64,000 nt of DNA from Enterobacteriaceae endosymbiont of Donacia crassipes (GTDB lineage Bacteria; Pseudomonadota; Gammaproteobacteria; Enterobacterales; Enterobacteriaceae): positions 287,621 through 351,620 of the forward strand of contig NZ_CP046202.1 of assembly GCF_012569785.1 (NCBI RefSeq), read 5' to 3'. The notes under the pieces are model-generated. The model had not been told where the DNA came from. It did not search any database and saw nothing but the letters and a program-made list of their open reading frames with translations. Made by a program: the position numbers and the translations under genes. Within the stretch, counting starts at the first letter, position 1. Every line of letters starts with the position of its first letter. Positions 18,985 to 28,465 of the stretch are shown here, piece after piece.

Positions 18985-21081
18985 CTAAATTTTATTTATA
19001 GCAGCTTTTATACTTAATCTTATTCTTCCATGTTTATCAATTTCCATAACCTTAACAAATACATTTTGTAAAACTTGTAAGTAATCACTTACTTTACTAA
19101 CATGTTTATTAGTAATTTGAGAAATATGAACTAATCCTTCTTTTCCATTACCTATAGATATAAAAGCACCAAAATCAACAATACGTATTACTTTACCATT
19201 ATAAATTTGTCCAACAATAATATCAGCTGTAATTTCTTCTATTCTACGAATTGCAAATTTTATTTTTTCATTATTTTTAGCTGCAATTTTAACAATTCCA
19301 CTATCTTCTATTTCAATAATTGTATCAGTTTCTTCTGTTAGTGCTCTAATAACAGAACCACCTTTTCCTATCATGTCTTTAATTTTTTCCGGATTAATTT
19401 TTAATGTGTGAATTCTTGGTGCAAATTCTGAAATATTTTTTCTTGGATTAGCAATAGCTTGTTTCATTACTTCTAAAATATGTAATCTAGCTAATTTTGC
19501 TTGAAATAGAGCTAATTTTATAATTTTATAAGTTATTCCTTCTATTTTCATATCCATTTGCAATGCTGTAATTCCATTATTAGTACCTGCAACTTTAAAA
19601 TCCATATCACCTAAATAATCCTCATCACCTAAAATATCTGATAGTATTATAAAATTATTATTTTCTTTAATTAATCCCATAGCTATACCAGCTACAGCAT
19701 TTTTTATAGGAATACCTGCATCCATCATAGCTAAAGAAGCTCCACAAACAGAAGCCATAGAAGATGAACCATTAGATTCTGTAATTTCAGATACTATACG
19801 AATAGTATAAGGAAATTGGCTAACATCAGGCATAACTGGTATTAAAGATTTTTTAGCTAAATTACCATGACCTATTTCACGTCTTTTAGGAGATCCTAAT
19901 ATTCCAATTTCACCAACAGAATAAGAAGGAAAATTATAATGAAATAAGAAATTATCTGTTCTATTATTTATTAAATCATCTAATGATTGAGCATCTCGAG
20001 TTGTTCCTAATGTAGCTGTAACTAATGCTTGTGTTTCTCCTCTTGTAAAAAGAGCTGAACCATGTGTCCTAGGTAAAATACCTATACGTACATCTAAACT
20101 GCGTATCATATCATGTTCACGCCCATCAATTCTAAGATTATTTTTTATAATATTTTTACGAACTATTTTTTTTTCTAATTCATAAAAAATTTCATTTAAA
20201 TATTGCATTGAAATATTTTCATATTTCTTTTCTTCTTTAATTAATTCAAAAACTTCTATTTTTATAGAATCAATTTTGTTAATTCTATTTTGTTTTTCTT
20301 GAATATTATATGCTTTTACTAATTTTTTTTTAGATAAAAAAATGATTTTTTGTTTAAGCTTTTCATTTATAGGAGATAAAATCCATTCATAAGATTTTTT
20401 TTTTACTTCAGAAGATAATTTAACAATATTATCAATTAATATCTGTTGTTGATTATAACCAAATATAATTGCATCTAATATTTGTTCTTCAGTTAAAAGA
20501 TAAGATTTAGCTTCTACCATTAAAATAGCTTTTTTAGTACTAGATATAATTAAATCTAATGAACTATTTTTCATTTCTTTAACATTAGGATTTAATATAT
20601 ATTTATTTTTAATAAAACCTATACGTGCAGTACCAAATGTTCCATTAAATGGAATACCAGATAAATTTAAAACAGCAGATGCACCAATAATAGCAACAAT
20701 ATCTGGATTAATTTCTGGATTTACAGACATAACAGTTGCTATAATTTGAATTTCATTTAAAAACCCTTTTTTAAATAAAGGTCTTATAGGACGATCAATT
20801 AAACGAGAAATTAAAATTTCATTTTCACTAGGACGGCCTTCTCTACGAAAAAAATTTCCAGGAATACGGCCAGCAGCATATGATTTTTCTTGATAATGCA
20901 CTGATAAAGGGAAAAAATTTTGTTCTTGTTTAATTTTATTATCTACAACTAAAGTAACGAAAACAGCTGTATCATCAATACTTACCATTACAGCAGATGT
21001 TGCTTGTCTAGCTATCATTCCTGTTTCTATAGTTACAGTATTATTACCATAACGAAATCTATGAATAATCGGGTTTAACAA
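18985..21081 (-). CDS. pnp: polynucleotide phosphorylase
   Basis: 3'-5' phosphorolytic exoribonuclease of mRNA decay. The protein has 698 aa (E. coli 711). It has two RNase PH domains ([14 protein letters not shown] near residue 80; [23 protein letters not shown] and [20 protein letters not shown] in the second), then KH ([16 protein letters not shown]) and S1 ([17 protein letters not shown]) domains. The acidic/Ala-rich C-terminal tail of E. coli is trimmed. The start codon is TTG (21081), giving MLNPIIHRF as in E. coli, with AAAGGA upstream; E. coli pnp also starts with UUG as I recall. It follows rpsO, the conserved pair. Confidence 0.97.
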   Translation of the reverse strand: MLNPIIHRFRYGNNTVTIETGMIARQATSAVMVSIDDTAVFVTLVVDNKIKQEQNFFPLSVHYQEKSYAAGRIPGNFFRREGRPSENEILISRLIDRPIRPLFKKGFLNEIQIIATVMSVNPEINPDIVAIIGASAVLNLSGIPFNGTFGTARIGFIKNKYILNPNVKEMKNSSLDLIISSTKKAILMVEAKSYLLTEEQILDAIIFGYNQQQILIDNIVKLSSEVKKKSYEWILSPINEKLKQKIIFLSKKKLVKAYNIQEKQNRINKIDSIKIEVFELIKEEKKYENISMQYLNEIFYELEKKIVRKNIIKNNLRIDGREHDMIRSLDVRIGILPRTHGSALFTRGETQALVTATLGTTRDAQSLDDLINNRTDNFLFHYNFPSYSVGEIGILGSPKRREIGHGNLAKKSLIPVMPDVSQFPYTIRIVSEITESNGSSSMASVCGASLAMMDAGIPIKNAVAGIAMGLIKENNNFIILSDILGDEDYLGDMDFKVAGTNNGITALQMDMKIEGITYKIIKLALFQAKLARLHILEVMKQAIANPRKNISEFAPRIHTLKINPEKIKDMIGKGGSVIRALTEETDTIIEIEDSGIVKIAAKNNEKIKFAIRRIEEITADIIVGQIYNGKVIRIVDFGAFISIGNGKEGLVHISQITNKHVSKVSDYLQVLQNVFVKVMEIDKHGRIRLSIKAAINKI

Positions 21082-21167
21082 AATAAATATCCTTTCAATA
21101 AATTTTTATATTAAAAATATCAATTAATTATAAATTTATAAAGTATATAGATATAATTAAAATTTAT

Positions 21168-21437
21168 TTATTTTCTTAACCCTAAATTTTCAATTAATAT
21201 GTTATAACTTTTAAATTTTTTTCTTTTAAAATAATTTAATAATTTTCTACGTTGTGATATCATACGTAGAAGGCCTCTACGACTATGGTAATCTTTTTTG
21301 TGTACAATAAAATGTTTTTGTAAATAATTAATTTTAGATGTTAATAAAGCTATTTGTACTTGTGTAGATCCTTTATCCTTAATATTAATTTGATATTTTT
21401 GTATGATTTTTATTTTTTTTTCTATATTTAAATACAT
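21168..21437 (-). CDS. rpsO: 30S ribosomal protein S15
   Basis: Binds the 16S central domain and bridges to 23S. The protein has 89 aa from the ATG at 21437, exactly the E. coli length. An in-frame ATG at 21449 is rejected because its bases form the Shine-Dalgarno GGAG six bases before the chosen start. The S15 core [31 protein letters not shown] and the C-terminal LGLRK are clear. Located between truB and pnp as in enterics. Confidence 0.97.
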   Translation of the reverse strand: MYLNIEKKIKIIQKYQINIKDKGSTQVQIALLTSKINYLQKHFIVHKKDYHSRRGLLRMISQRRKLLNYFKRKKFKSYNILIENLGLRK

Positions 21438-21467
21438 AATTAACTCCATTTATATTTTATATATAAA

Positions 21468-22421
21468 TTAATAAAATTTTTTTATAGAATTCATTAATTT
21501 ACATTTTATAATATAACCTTTATTATTAATTTGACATATGCCTATAAAATTAAGAATTTTTTTTTCAAAAATCTGAAATTTTGTTTTATCTATTATAGAT
21601 GTTAATTTAATTTTTTTACCATTTATTATTTTTTTTATTAATAAATTTGATAAATATAATTTAGGTATATGACATATAATATAATTAATAGGTAATAATA
21701 ATTTCTTTATTAAAAGAATACTTAATTTATGATTTTTATAATTCATAATTAATATTTTTAATTGTTCTAATGTTATAACATTTTTATGTAAAATTGAAAT
21801 ATGTGATATTGCTATTCTTCGTAATTTAATTACATGAGCTCCACAATTTAGTTGATCTCCTAAATCATCAATAATACTACGAATATATGTTCCTTTTGAA
21901 CAATTAATTTGTAACTTTATTTTATTTTGATAAAAATTTAGTAATTTAATTTGATATATTTTAATAGTTTTTTTTTTTAAATTAGTAATATTAATTCCTG
22001 CTCTAGCATATTTATATAAAGGAATACCTTTATATTTAATTGCAGAATACATAGGAGGTTTTTGTTTACTTTCTCCTTTAAATAAATTGATTTTTTTTAA
22101 AATTTCTTCTATAGTTAAATTAACATTTTTTTTTTTTATAATAGAACCATATTTATCTGCAGTATTTGTTTTTTCTCCTAAAAGAGCTGTAACTAAATAT
22201 GTTTTATTTTTATTTACTAAATATTGACTAAATTTAGTATATTCTCCAAAACAAATAGGTAGTAATCCACTAGCTAAAGGATCTAAAGTTCCAATATATC
22301 CAGCTTTTTTAGCATTAAAAATAATTTTAACATATTGAAGAATTTTATTTGATGTAACACCAATAGATTTATCAAGTAATAATAAACCATTTATATTTTG
22401 TTTTTTTATTATTTTTAACAT
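21468..22421 (-). CDS. truB: tRNA pseudouridine-55 synthase
   Basis: Makes pseudouridine 55 in the T loop of tRNAs. The protein has 317 aa (E. coli 314). The catalytic aspartate is in GYIGTLDPLASGLLPI near residue 47, with KQKPPMYSAIKYKG, the GTYIRSIIDDLG motif and LRRIAI later. The C-terminal domain is diverged and basic. Lies in the nusA-infB-rbfA-truB-rpsO-pnp order. Confidence 0.95.
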   Translation of the reverse strand: MLKIIKKQNINGLLLLDKSIGVTSNKILQYVKIIFNAKKAGYIGTLDPLASGLLPICFGEYTKFSQYLVNKNKTYLVTALLGEKTNTADKYGSIIKKKNVNLTIEEILKKINLFKGESKQKPPMYSAIKYKGIPLYKYARAGINITNLKKKTIKIYQIKLLNFYQNKIKLQINCSKGTYIRSIIDDLGDQLNCGAHVIKLRRIAISHISILHKNVITLEQLKILIMNYKNHKLSILLIKKLLLPINYIICHIPKLYLSNLLIKKIINGKKIKLTSIIDKTKFQIFEKKILNFIGICQINNKGYIIKCKLMNSIKKFY

Positions 22422-22469
22422 TTTTTGTCAAAAAATTATAATTACTAATTAATTATTATAGTTTATTTT

Positions 22470-22811
22470 TTATTTTATATTATTTAATATATTATTAATA
22501 TAATTACCTTCTTTTAAAGAATGATCTAAAACAAATTTTAATTTAGGTATTTTACGTAATTTTATTTTTTTTTGAAGTATATATCTAATATATTCTGTTA
22601 TTTTATTTAAAATAAATAATGATTTTTTTTTATTTTGAAATTCTTCTTTATATGATAAAATTACAAAAATTTTTGCATATGAAAAATCTCGAGATAATAT
22701 TATATCAGTAATAGTAGTAAATTTATTTATTCTTATATCATTGAGATCATTTTGTAATATTTTTGCTATTTGTTTTTTTAATTCATATGCAATTCTTAAA
22801 TTGCGATACAA
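22470..22811 (-). CDS. rbfA: ribosome-binding factor A
   Basis: Helps mature the 16S 5' end on the 30S particle. The protein has 113 aa, a little shorter than E. coli (133), missing the C-terminal tail. The KH-like fold blocks RIAYELKKQIAKILQNDL, FTTITDIILSRDFSYAKIFV and KLRKIPKLKFVLD are recognisable. Position directly after infB supports the call. Confidence 0.92.
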   Translation of the reverse strand: MYRNLRIAYELKKQIAKILQNDLNDIRINKFTTITDIILSRDFSYAKIFVILSYKEEFQNKKKSLFILNKITEYIRYILQKKIKLRKIPKLKFVLDHSLKEGNYINNILNNIK

Positions 22812-22850
22812 TAAACAACTCCTATATAAATTTAATTAAAAATTAAAAAA

Positions 22851-25259
22851 TTATTTTTTTATGGTTTCAGTTTTTTCAAAAATTTCTATTTTATCTCCTA
22901 TATATATATTATTAAAATTTTTAATACTAATACCACATTCCATGCCATTACGTACTTCATGTACACTTTCTTTAAATCTTCTTAAAGAATCTATAATACC
23001 TTCATGAATCATTTGATTATTTCTAAATAATTTTATTAGATTATTACGTTTAATTAATCCATATGTTACTATACATCCGGCTATAACACCGATTTTAGGA
23101 ATAGTAAAAATACTTCTAACTTCTGCGTTTCCTAAAATTAATTCTTTATATTTAGGCATTAAAAGATTTTGTATATATTTTTTCATATAATTAATTAAAT
23201 CATAAATTATTGTAAAAAACATAACTTTAATATATTTTATTTTTGTTAAATTTCTTATAATATTATTTTGTTTTATATTGAATCCAATAATAATAATATG
23301 TTTAGAAGAATTAGTTATTACTAATGAAATATCTGTTTCATTTATTTCTCCAATACCACAATGAATAACTTTTATATTAATTTTATCATTAGATAAATTT
23401 AATAATGTATTTTTAATAGCTTCTAAAGATCCTTGAGTATCACTTTTAATTAGTAAAATTATTTCGTAAATATTTTTTTTATTTAAATTTAAAAATAATT
23501 TTTGAAATTGTTTTTGTTTATGGGCTAATTTTACTTCACGTAATTTATTTTTTCTATATAGTGCTATTTCTTTAGCTTGTTTTTCATTATTTACAACTAT
23601 AAAATTATCTCCAGCATATGGTAATTCGGATAAACCTAAAATTTTAATAGGAGTCGAAGGTCCAGCATATAATTTTTTTGATCCTTTATAATTTATTAAA
23701 CATTTTATTTTACCATAAGTACAACCACATAATACTATATCACCTTTTTTTAACATTCCTTCTTTTATTAAGACATTAGCTATTGGTCCTTTTCCTTTTT
23801 CTAAAAAGGATTCAATTACTATTCCTCTCGCTATGCCTTTATTAATAGCTTTTAATTCTAACATTTCTGTTTGTAATAAAATAATTTTTAATAATTTATT
23901 TATACCTTCTCCTGTTTTAGCAGAAATTTTAACAAATATATTTCTTCCTCCCCATTCCTCAGAAATAATATTATATCGACTTAATTCATTTTTTATTTTT
24001 TCAAAGTTTGAAATCTTTTTATCAATTTTATTAATTGCAACTATAATAGGTACTTTCATTGCTTTAGCATGTTGTATAGCTTCTATAGTTTGTGGCATAA
24101 CACCATCATCAATAGCAATTACTAATAATATGATATCTGTAATTTGCACTCCTCTTAATCTCATAGAGATAAAAGATTCATGGCCAGGAGTATCAAAAAA
24201 TACTATTTTTTTATTATTAAAAACTATTTCATATGCATCTATATTTTGTGTAATTCCACCTGCTTCTTTAGCAGCAACATTACTTGAACAAATATAATCT
24301 AATAATGAAGTTTTTCCATGATCAACATGTCCTATAATTGTTACAATAGGTGATCTAATAATAGGTGTACTATTTAAATCAGTATTATTGATTAGTGATT
24401 GTTCTATATCATTTTCATGATGTAATATAACTTTATGACCCATTTCTTCTGCAATTAACTGAGCTGTTTCTTGATCTAATAATTGATTTATGTCAGAATA
24501 TTTTTCACCCATATTTATCATAACTTTTATCAATTCTGAACTTTTAACTGCCATTTTATTAGATAATTCAATTATACTAATTGTTTCATTAATAATAATA
24601 TTACGATTAATATTTTTAATTGGTTTATTAAAATTTTGATATAATTTAAATTTTTTTTTTTTATATTTATTAAAGATAATTTTTTTATTATTTTCTTTAG
24701 AATTTTTATAATTTTTATTATATTTTTTTTTATTATATATATTTTTTTTAAAAAAATTTTTATCTGTATTTTTATGATTTAAATTTTTATTATAAAAAAT
24801 TTTTTTTTTATTTAACTTTATACTTTTTTTTTTTTTATAATCTATATTATTTTTAATAATATTTATTTTTTTATAATTATGTTTATGAGAAGATATTAAA
24901 AATTTTTTTTTTTTTGTTTTTAAAACATTAAATGTTTTAGTTTTATATGGTTCTTTAGTGTAATTTTTTTTATCTAAAAATAATAATTTATTTTTATTAT
25001 TATTATTAATTAATATTTTTTTTTGTTTAATTTTTTTTAAATTTGTAACATTATTATTATTTTTTTGTATATTTAAAAATTCTAATTTATTAGAATTTTT
25101 ATTTTTTAAATATGTTAAAAGTTTTTTTTTTTCTTCTTTATTAATTATATCATTTTCTAATTTAGAAATACCTGTATTAGAAAAATATTGAATTATTTTT
25201 TTAACTGAAATTTTAATTTCATTAGCTAATGATTTTATAGTTATAACAGCATCTATCAT
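22851..25259 (-). CDS. infB: translation initiation factor IF-2
   Basis: GTPase that places initiator tRNA on the 30S and promotes subunit joining. The protein has 802 aa (E. coli 890). A small N-terminal IF2 domain (about 1-50) is followed by about 170 residues of low-complexity Lys/Asn sequence in place of the enteric charged linker. A second N-terminal IF2 domain (SIIELSNKMAVKSSELIKVM) follows, then the G domain: [12 protein letters not shown] near residue 310, DTPGHESF, NKIDK. Domains II-IV are complete to the C terminus. The core is well conserved, while the linker has drifted to K/N because of AT bias. Confidence 0.97.
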   Translation of the reverse strand: MIDAVITIKSLANEIKISVKKIIQYFSNTGISKLENDIINKEEKKKLLTYLKNKNSNKLEFLNIQKNNNNVTNLKKIKQKKILINNNNKNKLLFLDKKNYTKEPYKTKTFNVLKTKKKKFLISSHKHNYKKINIIKNNIDYKKKKSIKLNKKKIFYNKNLNHKNTDKNFFKKNIYNKKKYNKNYKNSKENNKKIIFNKYKKKKFKLYQNFNKPIKNINRNIIINETISIIELSNKMAVKSSELIKVMINMGEKYSDINQLLDQETAQLIAEEMGHKVILHHENDIEQSLINNTDLNSTPIIRSPIVTIIGHVDHGKTSLLDYICSSNVAAKEAGGITQNIDAYEIVFNNKKIVFFDTPGHESFISMRLRGVQITDIILLVIAIDDGVMPQTIEAIQHAKAMKVPIIVAINKIDKKISNFEKIKNELSRYNIISEEWGGRNIFVKISAKTGEGINKLLKIILLQTEMLELKAINKGIARGIVIESFLEKGKGPIANVLIKEGMLKKGDIVLCGCTYGKIKCLINYKGSKKLYAGPSTPIKILGLSELPYAGDNFIVVNNEKQAKEIALYRKNKLREVKLAHKQKQFQKLFLNLNKKNIYEIILLIKSDTQGSLEAIKNTLLNLSNDKINIKVIHCGIGEINETDISLVITNSSKHIIIIGFNIKQNNIIRNLTKIKYIKVMFFTIIYDLINYMKKYIQNLLMPKYKELILGNAEVRSIFTIPKIGVIAGCIVTYGLIKRNNLIKLFRNNQMIHEGIIDSLRRFKESVHEVRNGMECGISIKNFNNIYIGDKIEIFEKTETIKK

Positions 25260-25392
25260 GCTGCTTACTCCTCTATTTTAAAATTAATTACGTACTATTT
25301 TTTTTAAACCAACAAATATTTTTTGTAAACATAATTATTTTTTCTATTTTTATTTGAAATAAATTATTTTATTAGAATATATCTTTAATACT

Positions 25393-25494
25393 TTATTTAG
25401 CTAAGTTTTTAATAGTTAAAATATTTTTATTTATTAGATAATTAAATAATTTATCGTTTATTTTTTTAATTTTAATAAATTTTCTTAAATTCAT
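25393..25494 (-). pseudogene. nusA: remnant of the NusA C-terminal acidic repeat 2, cut off by a stop
   Basis: Directly after the nusA stop codon, in the same frame (only one ATA codon between stop and ATG), 33 codons stay open and then stop at 25393. Part of the translation reads INDKLFNYLINKNIL then TIKNLAK. This lines up with the E. coli NusA second acidic repeat, VDRDLAFKLAARGV then CTLEDLAEQ. It is therefore most simply the former continuation of nusA separated by a nonsense mutation. The frame beyond the second stop (SIKDIF) may be a further trace. It could in principle be translated as a separate peptide, but no clear Shine-Dalgarno precedes it. Confidence 0.6.
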
Positions 25495-25497
25495 TAT

Positions 25498-26781
25498 TTA
25501 TACTTTTTTTTTTAAATTTAAATTAGTATATATTTTTTTTGCTAATTCTTGTATTTTTTTAAGATCATTAATTTTTAAATTAAATTTATTAGTTATATCA
25601 GATAACATATCTATGGGAATTAATATTAATTCTTTAATAGAAGATATTTTACCTTTTTCAACTATTATTTTTGATAGTTCATATTTAATATTTAAATGTG
25701 TTACAAACATTTTTATAAGATTATTTTGTTCTTTTTTATATTTATGATATAAATCATTTTTTGTCATAACATTTAATTCCCATCCACTTAATTGAGATGC
25801 TAAACGAATGTTTTGTCCATTTTTTCCTATAGCCTTAGCTAAATTATTTTTTTCTACAGCAATATTTATCATATGTTTTTTTTTATCTAAAATAATAGAT
25901 GATATATCTGCAGGTGACATAGCATTAATAACAAATTTTTTTGGATCAGAATCCCATAATATGATATCGATACGTTCTCCATTTAATTCATTAGAAACAG
26001 CTTGAACTCTAGCACCTCTCATACCAACACAAGCTCCTACAGGATCTATTCTTTTGTCATTTGTTTTAACAGCTATTTTAGATCTAGAACCAGGGTCTCT
26101 AGCTACAGCTTTAATTTCAATTAAACCTTCTCTTATTTCAGGAACTTCAATATTAAATAATTCAATTAGCATTTGTATTTTAGATCTACTTATAAATAAT
26201 TGTGTTTCTTTTACATTTTCTTTAATATAAAAAAGTAATCCTCTTATTCTATCACCTAGTCTAAAATTTTCTCTTGGTAACATATCAGAACGCAAAATTA
26301 TAGCATCAGCTCCATGCCCTAAATCTAAGTTTAGATGTCCTCTATTTACTTTTTTTACAATACCATTTAAGATTTTTCCCTCTTTTTTTTTAAATTGAGC
26401 AATAGTAACAGCTTTTTTAGCTTCTCTTACTTTATGTACAATAACTTGTTTAGCAGTTTGTGTTGTTATACGGTTAAAATTAATAGACTTAATTTTATCA
26501 TATATATAATCACCTAAATTAAGAGTATTATCCTCAATACGTGCTGCATCTAGTGTAATTTCTTTAGTAGGATAGTTTACTTTTTTAACTATTAACCATT
26601 TTCTAAATGTACTAAAATTACCATTTTTACGATTAATATTAACAAATATTTCTATATCTTGTCCATATTTTTTTTTTGTTGCACTAGCTAAAGCACTTTC
26701 CATTACTTCAAATATTTTTTCACGAGGTAAAGATTTTTCATTAGCAACAGCTTCAATAACAGCTAATATTTCTTTATTCAT
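25498..26781 (-). CDS. nusA: transcription termination/antitermination protein NusA, C-terminally truncated
   Basis: RNA-polymerase-associated pausing and antitermination factor. The protein has 427 aa against 495 in E. coli. The N-terminal RNAP-binding domain ([20 protein letters not shown]), S1 domain ([16 protein letters not shown]), KH1 ([15 protein letters not shown]) and KH2 ([21 protein letters not shown]) are intact. The first acidic repeat is present ([18 protein letters not shown] to IYTNLNLKK). The second, which contacts the alpha C-terminal domain and masks RNA binding in E. coli, is missing. The stop follows a run of ten A; lengthening that run by one would not restore the repeat, because the remnant is in the same frame as nusA. 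rimP, normally upstream, is deleted. Confidence 0.96.
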   Translation of the reverse strand: MNKEILAVIEAVANEKSLPREKIFEVMESALASATKKKYGQDIEIFVNINRKNGNFSTFRKWLIVKKVNYPTKEITLDAARIEDNTLNLGDYIYDKIKSINFNRITTQTAKQVIVHKVREAKKAVTIAQFKKKEGKILNGIVKKVNRGHLNLDLGHGADAIILRSDMLPRENFRLGDRIRGLLFYIKENVKETQLFISRSKIQMLIELFNIEVPEIREGLIEIKAVARDPGSRSKIAVKTNDKRIDPVGACVGMRGARVQAVSNELNGERIDIILWDSDPKKFVINAMSPADISSIILDKKKHMINIAVEKNNLAKAIGKNGQNIRLASQLSGWELNVMTKNDLYHKYKKEQNNLIKMFVTHLNIKYELSKIIVEKGKISSIKELILIPIDMLSDITNKFNLKINDLKKIQELAKKIYTNLNLKKKV

Positions 26782-26973
26782 CCTAGTTATCCTTAAATAT
26801 TAAATTCTTAAAATTAGAAAACTAGATTATATTAAAATAATGTAAATAACATAACTTTACTAAAAGTATCTTTATTATTTTATATAATTTTTTTAAAAAA
26901 ATTATTTATTTTATTGTATATAAAAAGTAAACATGAAACAAATTTAATAAAGGAATTAATATAACGTTGATAT

Positions 26974-27050
<77 letters not shown>

Positions 27051-27110
27051 TCTTAAAAGATAATATATCATATTATAAAAATACAAATAATGCAATATTA
27101 ATTTTAATAA

Positions 27111-27196
27111 TACCGAAGACGGGAGTTGAACCCGTAAGCCTAAAATAAGGCACTACCACCTCAAAGTAGCGTGTTTACCAATTTCACCACCTCGGT
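27111..27196 (-). tRNA. leuU: tRNA-Leu (anticodon GAG)
   Basis: Class II tRNA: acceptor ACCGAGG with CTTCGGT and discriminator A, anticodon loop TTGAGGT giving GAG, and a variable arm of GTGCC and GGC around a short loop. It is very close to E. coli leuU and in the same place after secG. CCA is not encoded. Confidence 0.96.
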
Positions 27197-27206
27197 AAAA
27201 TATTAT

Positions 27207-27476
27207 TTATATCTTATTTATATTATAAGATGTAATATTATTTTTTCCATATTTTTTTACATTAAAATTGTTTATTATTAAACTAATAATAAAAAATAAA
27301 GATGCAAGTAAAATAATACTTCTTGTTAATATTTTATTAGACATATTTGTATTAAAAGGAGATTTTATATCATTTGATGATGCACTGATATCTATTTCAT
27401 CATTATCTTGAAATAAGATAATGCTAATTAACATAGTTGATACAAAAATAAATAAAATTAATAATAATTTATACAT
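27207..27476 (-). CDS. secG: protein translocase subunit SecG
   Basis: Small membrane partner of SecYE. The frame opens at 27503, but the ATG at 27476 gives MYKLLLILFIFVSTM, which matches the enteric SecG N terminus, for 89 aa. Two membrane segments are seen (about residues 2-22 and 50-68), the second as TRSIILLASLFFIISLIINN. The glycine-rich enteric loop after the first segment is replaced by a polar stretch, and the C-terminal tail is short. Only ten bases separate it from the downstream leuU tRNA, so they share a transcript. Confidence 0.9.
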   Translation of the reverse strand: MYKLLLILFIFVSTMLISIILFQDNDEIDISASSNDIKSPFNTNMSNKILTRSIILLASLFFIISLIINNFNVKKYGKNNITSYNINKI

Positions 27477-27519
27477 AAAAAACCAAAAAAATATTTTAAT
27501 CAAATATTATCTAAATGTA

Positions 27520-27547
27520 ATTATATATTAATTTATAGTAATTACAA
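27520..27547 (-). promoter_or_regulatory. possible sigma-70 promoter for secG-leuU-metY-nusA
   Basis: On the minus strand TTGTAA (27542-27547), a 16-base spacer and a perfect TATAAT (27520-27525), 44 bases upstream of the secG start. It is a plausible promoter for the secG-tRNA-nusA-infB block, but chance matches are common in this AT-rich spacer. Confidence 0.4.
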
Positions 27548-28465
27548 TATAAATTTTAATTTATAATCTTAGTTTTATAATATTTTTTTATATATTGAAT
27601 ACATTAATTTTTAATATTTCATATATAATTAAAATAATTAGTTTAAATTTAATTTTTTTTTAAAAATTTTTATTATTTTAATGGAGATTAAATTTTAATT
27701 TTTAAAAAATTAATAATTTATAATTTTTGATTAAAAAAATTAATATTATGATATAAATTTTAATTCTTATTATTTTATTTTTTTATAATTATATAAATGA
27801 TATTTTACTATAATATAGATTATATCTTATAATTTATTATCTAAATGATTTAATATTATTAATTTATTTTTATTTTAAAATATATAATTTGGAATTTTTT
27901 AATTAAAATTTTTTTAAAAATTATTCAATTAGTAGAATTATATTTTTATTTATTTTAAAATAAATTTAAAATATTTTATATTTAATATGATTTTTAGTTA
28001 AATTAGGAAAATATAAAAAATTATTTTGTAATATTTAAGTAAAAAAATCAAAATTCAATTTTTTTTTTATTTTCTATAATATTTTTAGTTATGTATTATC
28101 TTTATAAAAATTTTTAGATTTTATATTCATAAACATTTAATATTATAATATTTAAATTATTTTTAAATATTTTAAAAATTTATATACTTATCAAAGTAAA
28201 GTATTAAATAAATGTAATTTTTGATTAAATCAAAATTTAATCTAATAATACTAGATTTTTTAATCTAAGGTATTAAATGTATAATGTTATTTTATTATTG
28301 TGTTTTTAACAAAAAAATTTTCTAAAACAATATTAAACTTTAGTTTAAAATAATAAAAAATTAGATAAGTTTTTTTTAATACATTAAAATATTTATGATA
28401 TTTCATATTTTATTTCTATTTATATTTTATAAAATATCATAAACTATTTATTTTTAAAAAATATT
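27548..28465. other. long non-coding spacer at the folP-glmM position
   Basis: About 0.9 kb with no open frame of useful length on either strand and almost no G or C. In E. coli folP and glmM lie between ftsH and secG. I searched by eye for the GlmM phosphoserine motif and the FolP signatures and found nothing, so the erosion is advanced or the genes were deleted and the spacer is unrelated filler. It holds several AT hairpins: arms TTTATGATATTT (28392-28403) and AAATATCATAAA (28432-28443) just downstream of ftsH, and TTAAAC/GTTTAA near 28330. Confidence 0.7.
28392..28443 (-). terminator. possible ftsH terminator
   Basis: A 12-pair perfect stem, TTTATGATATTT (28392-28403) with AAATATCATAAA (28432-28443), around a 28-base loop, starting 22 bases after the ftsH stop codon. 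U-rich sequence follows in the direction of transcription. The large loop weakens the call. Confidence 0.4.
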
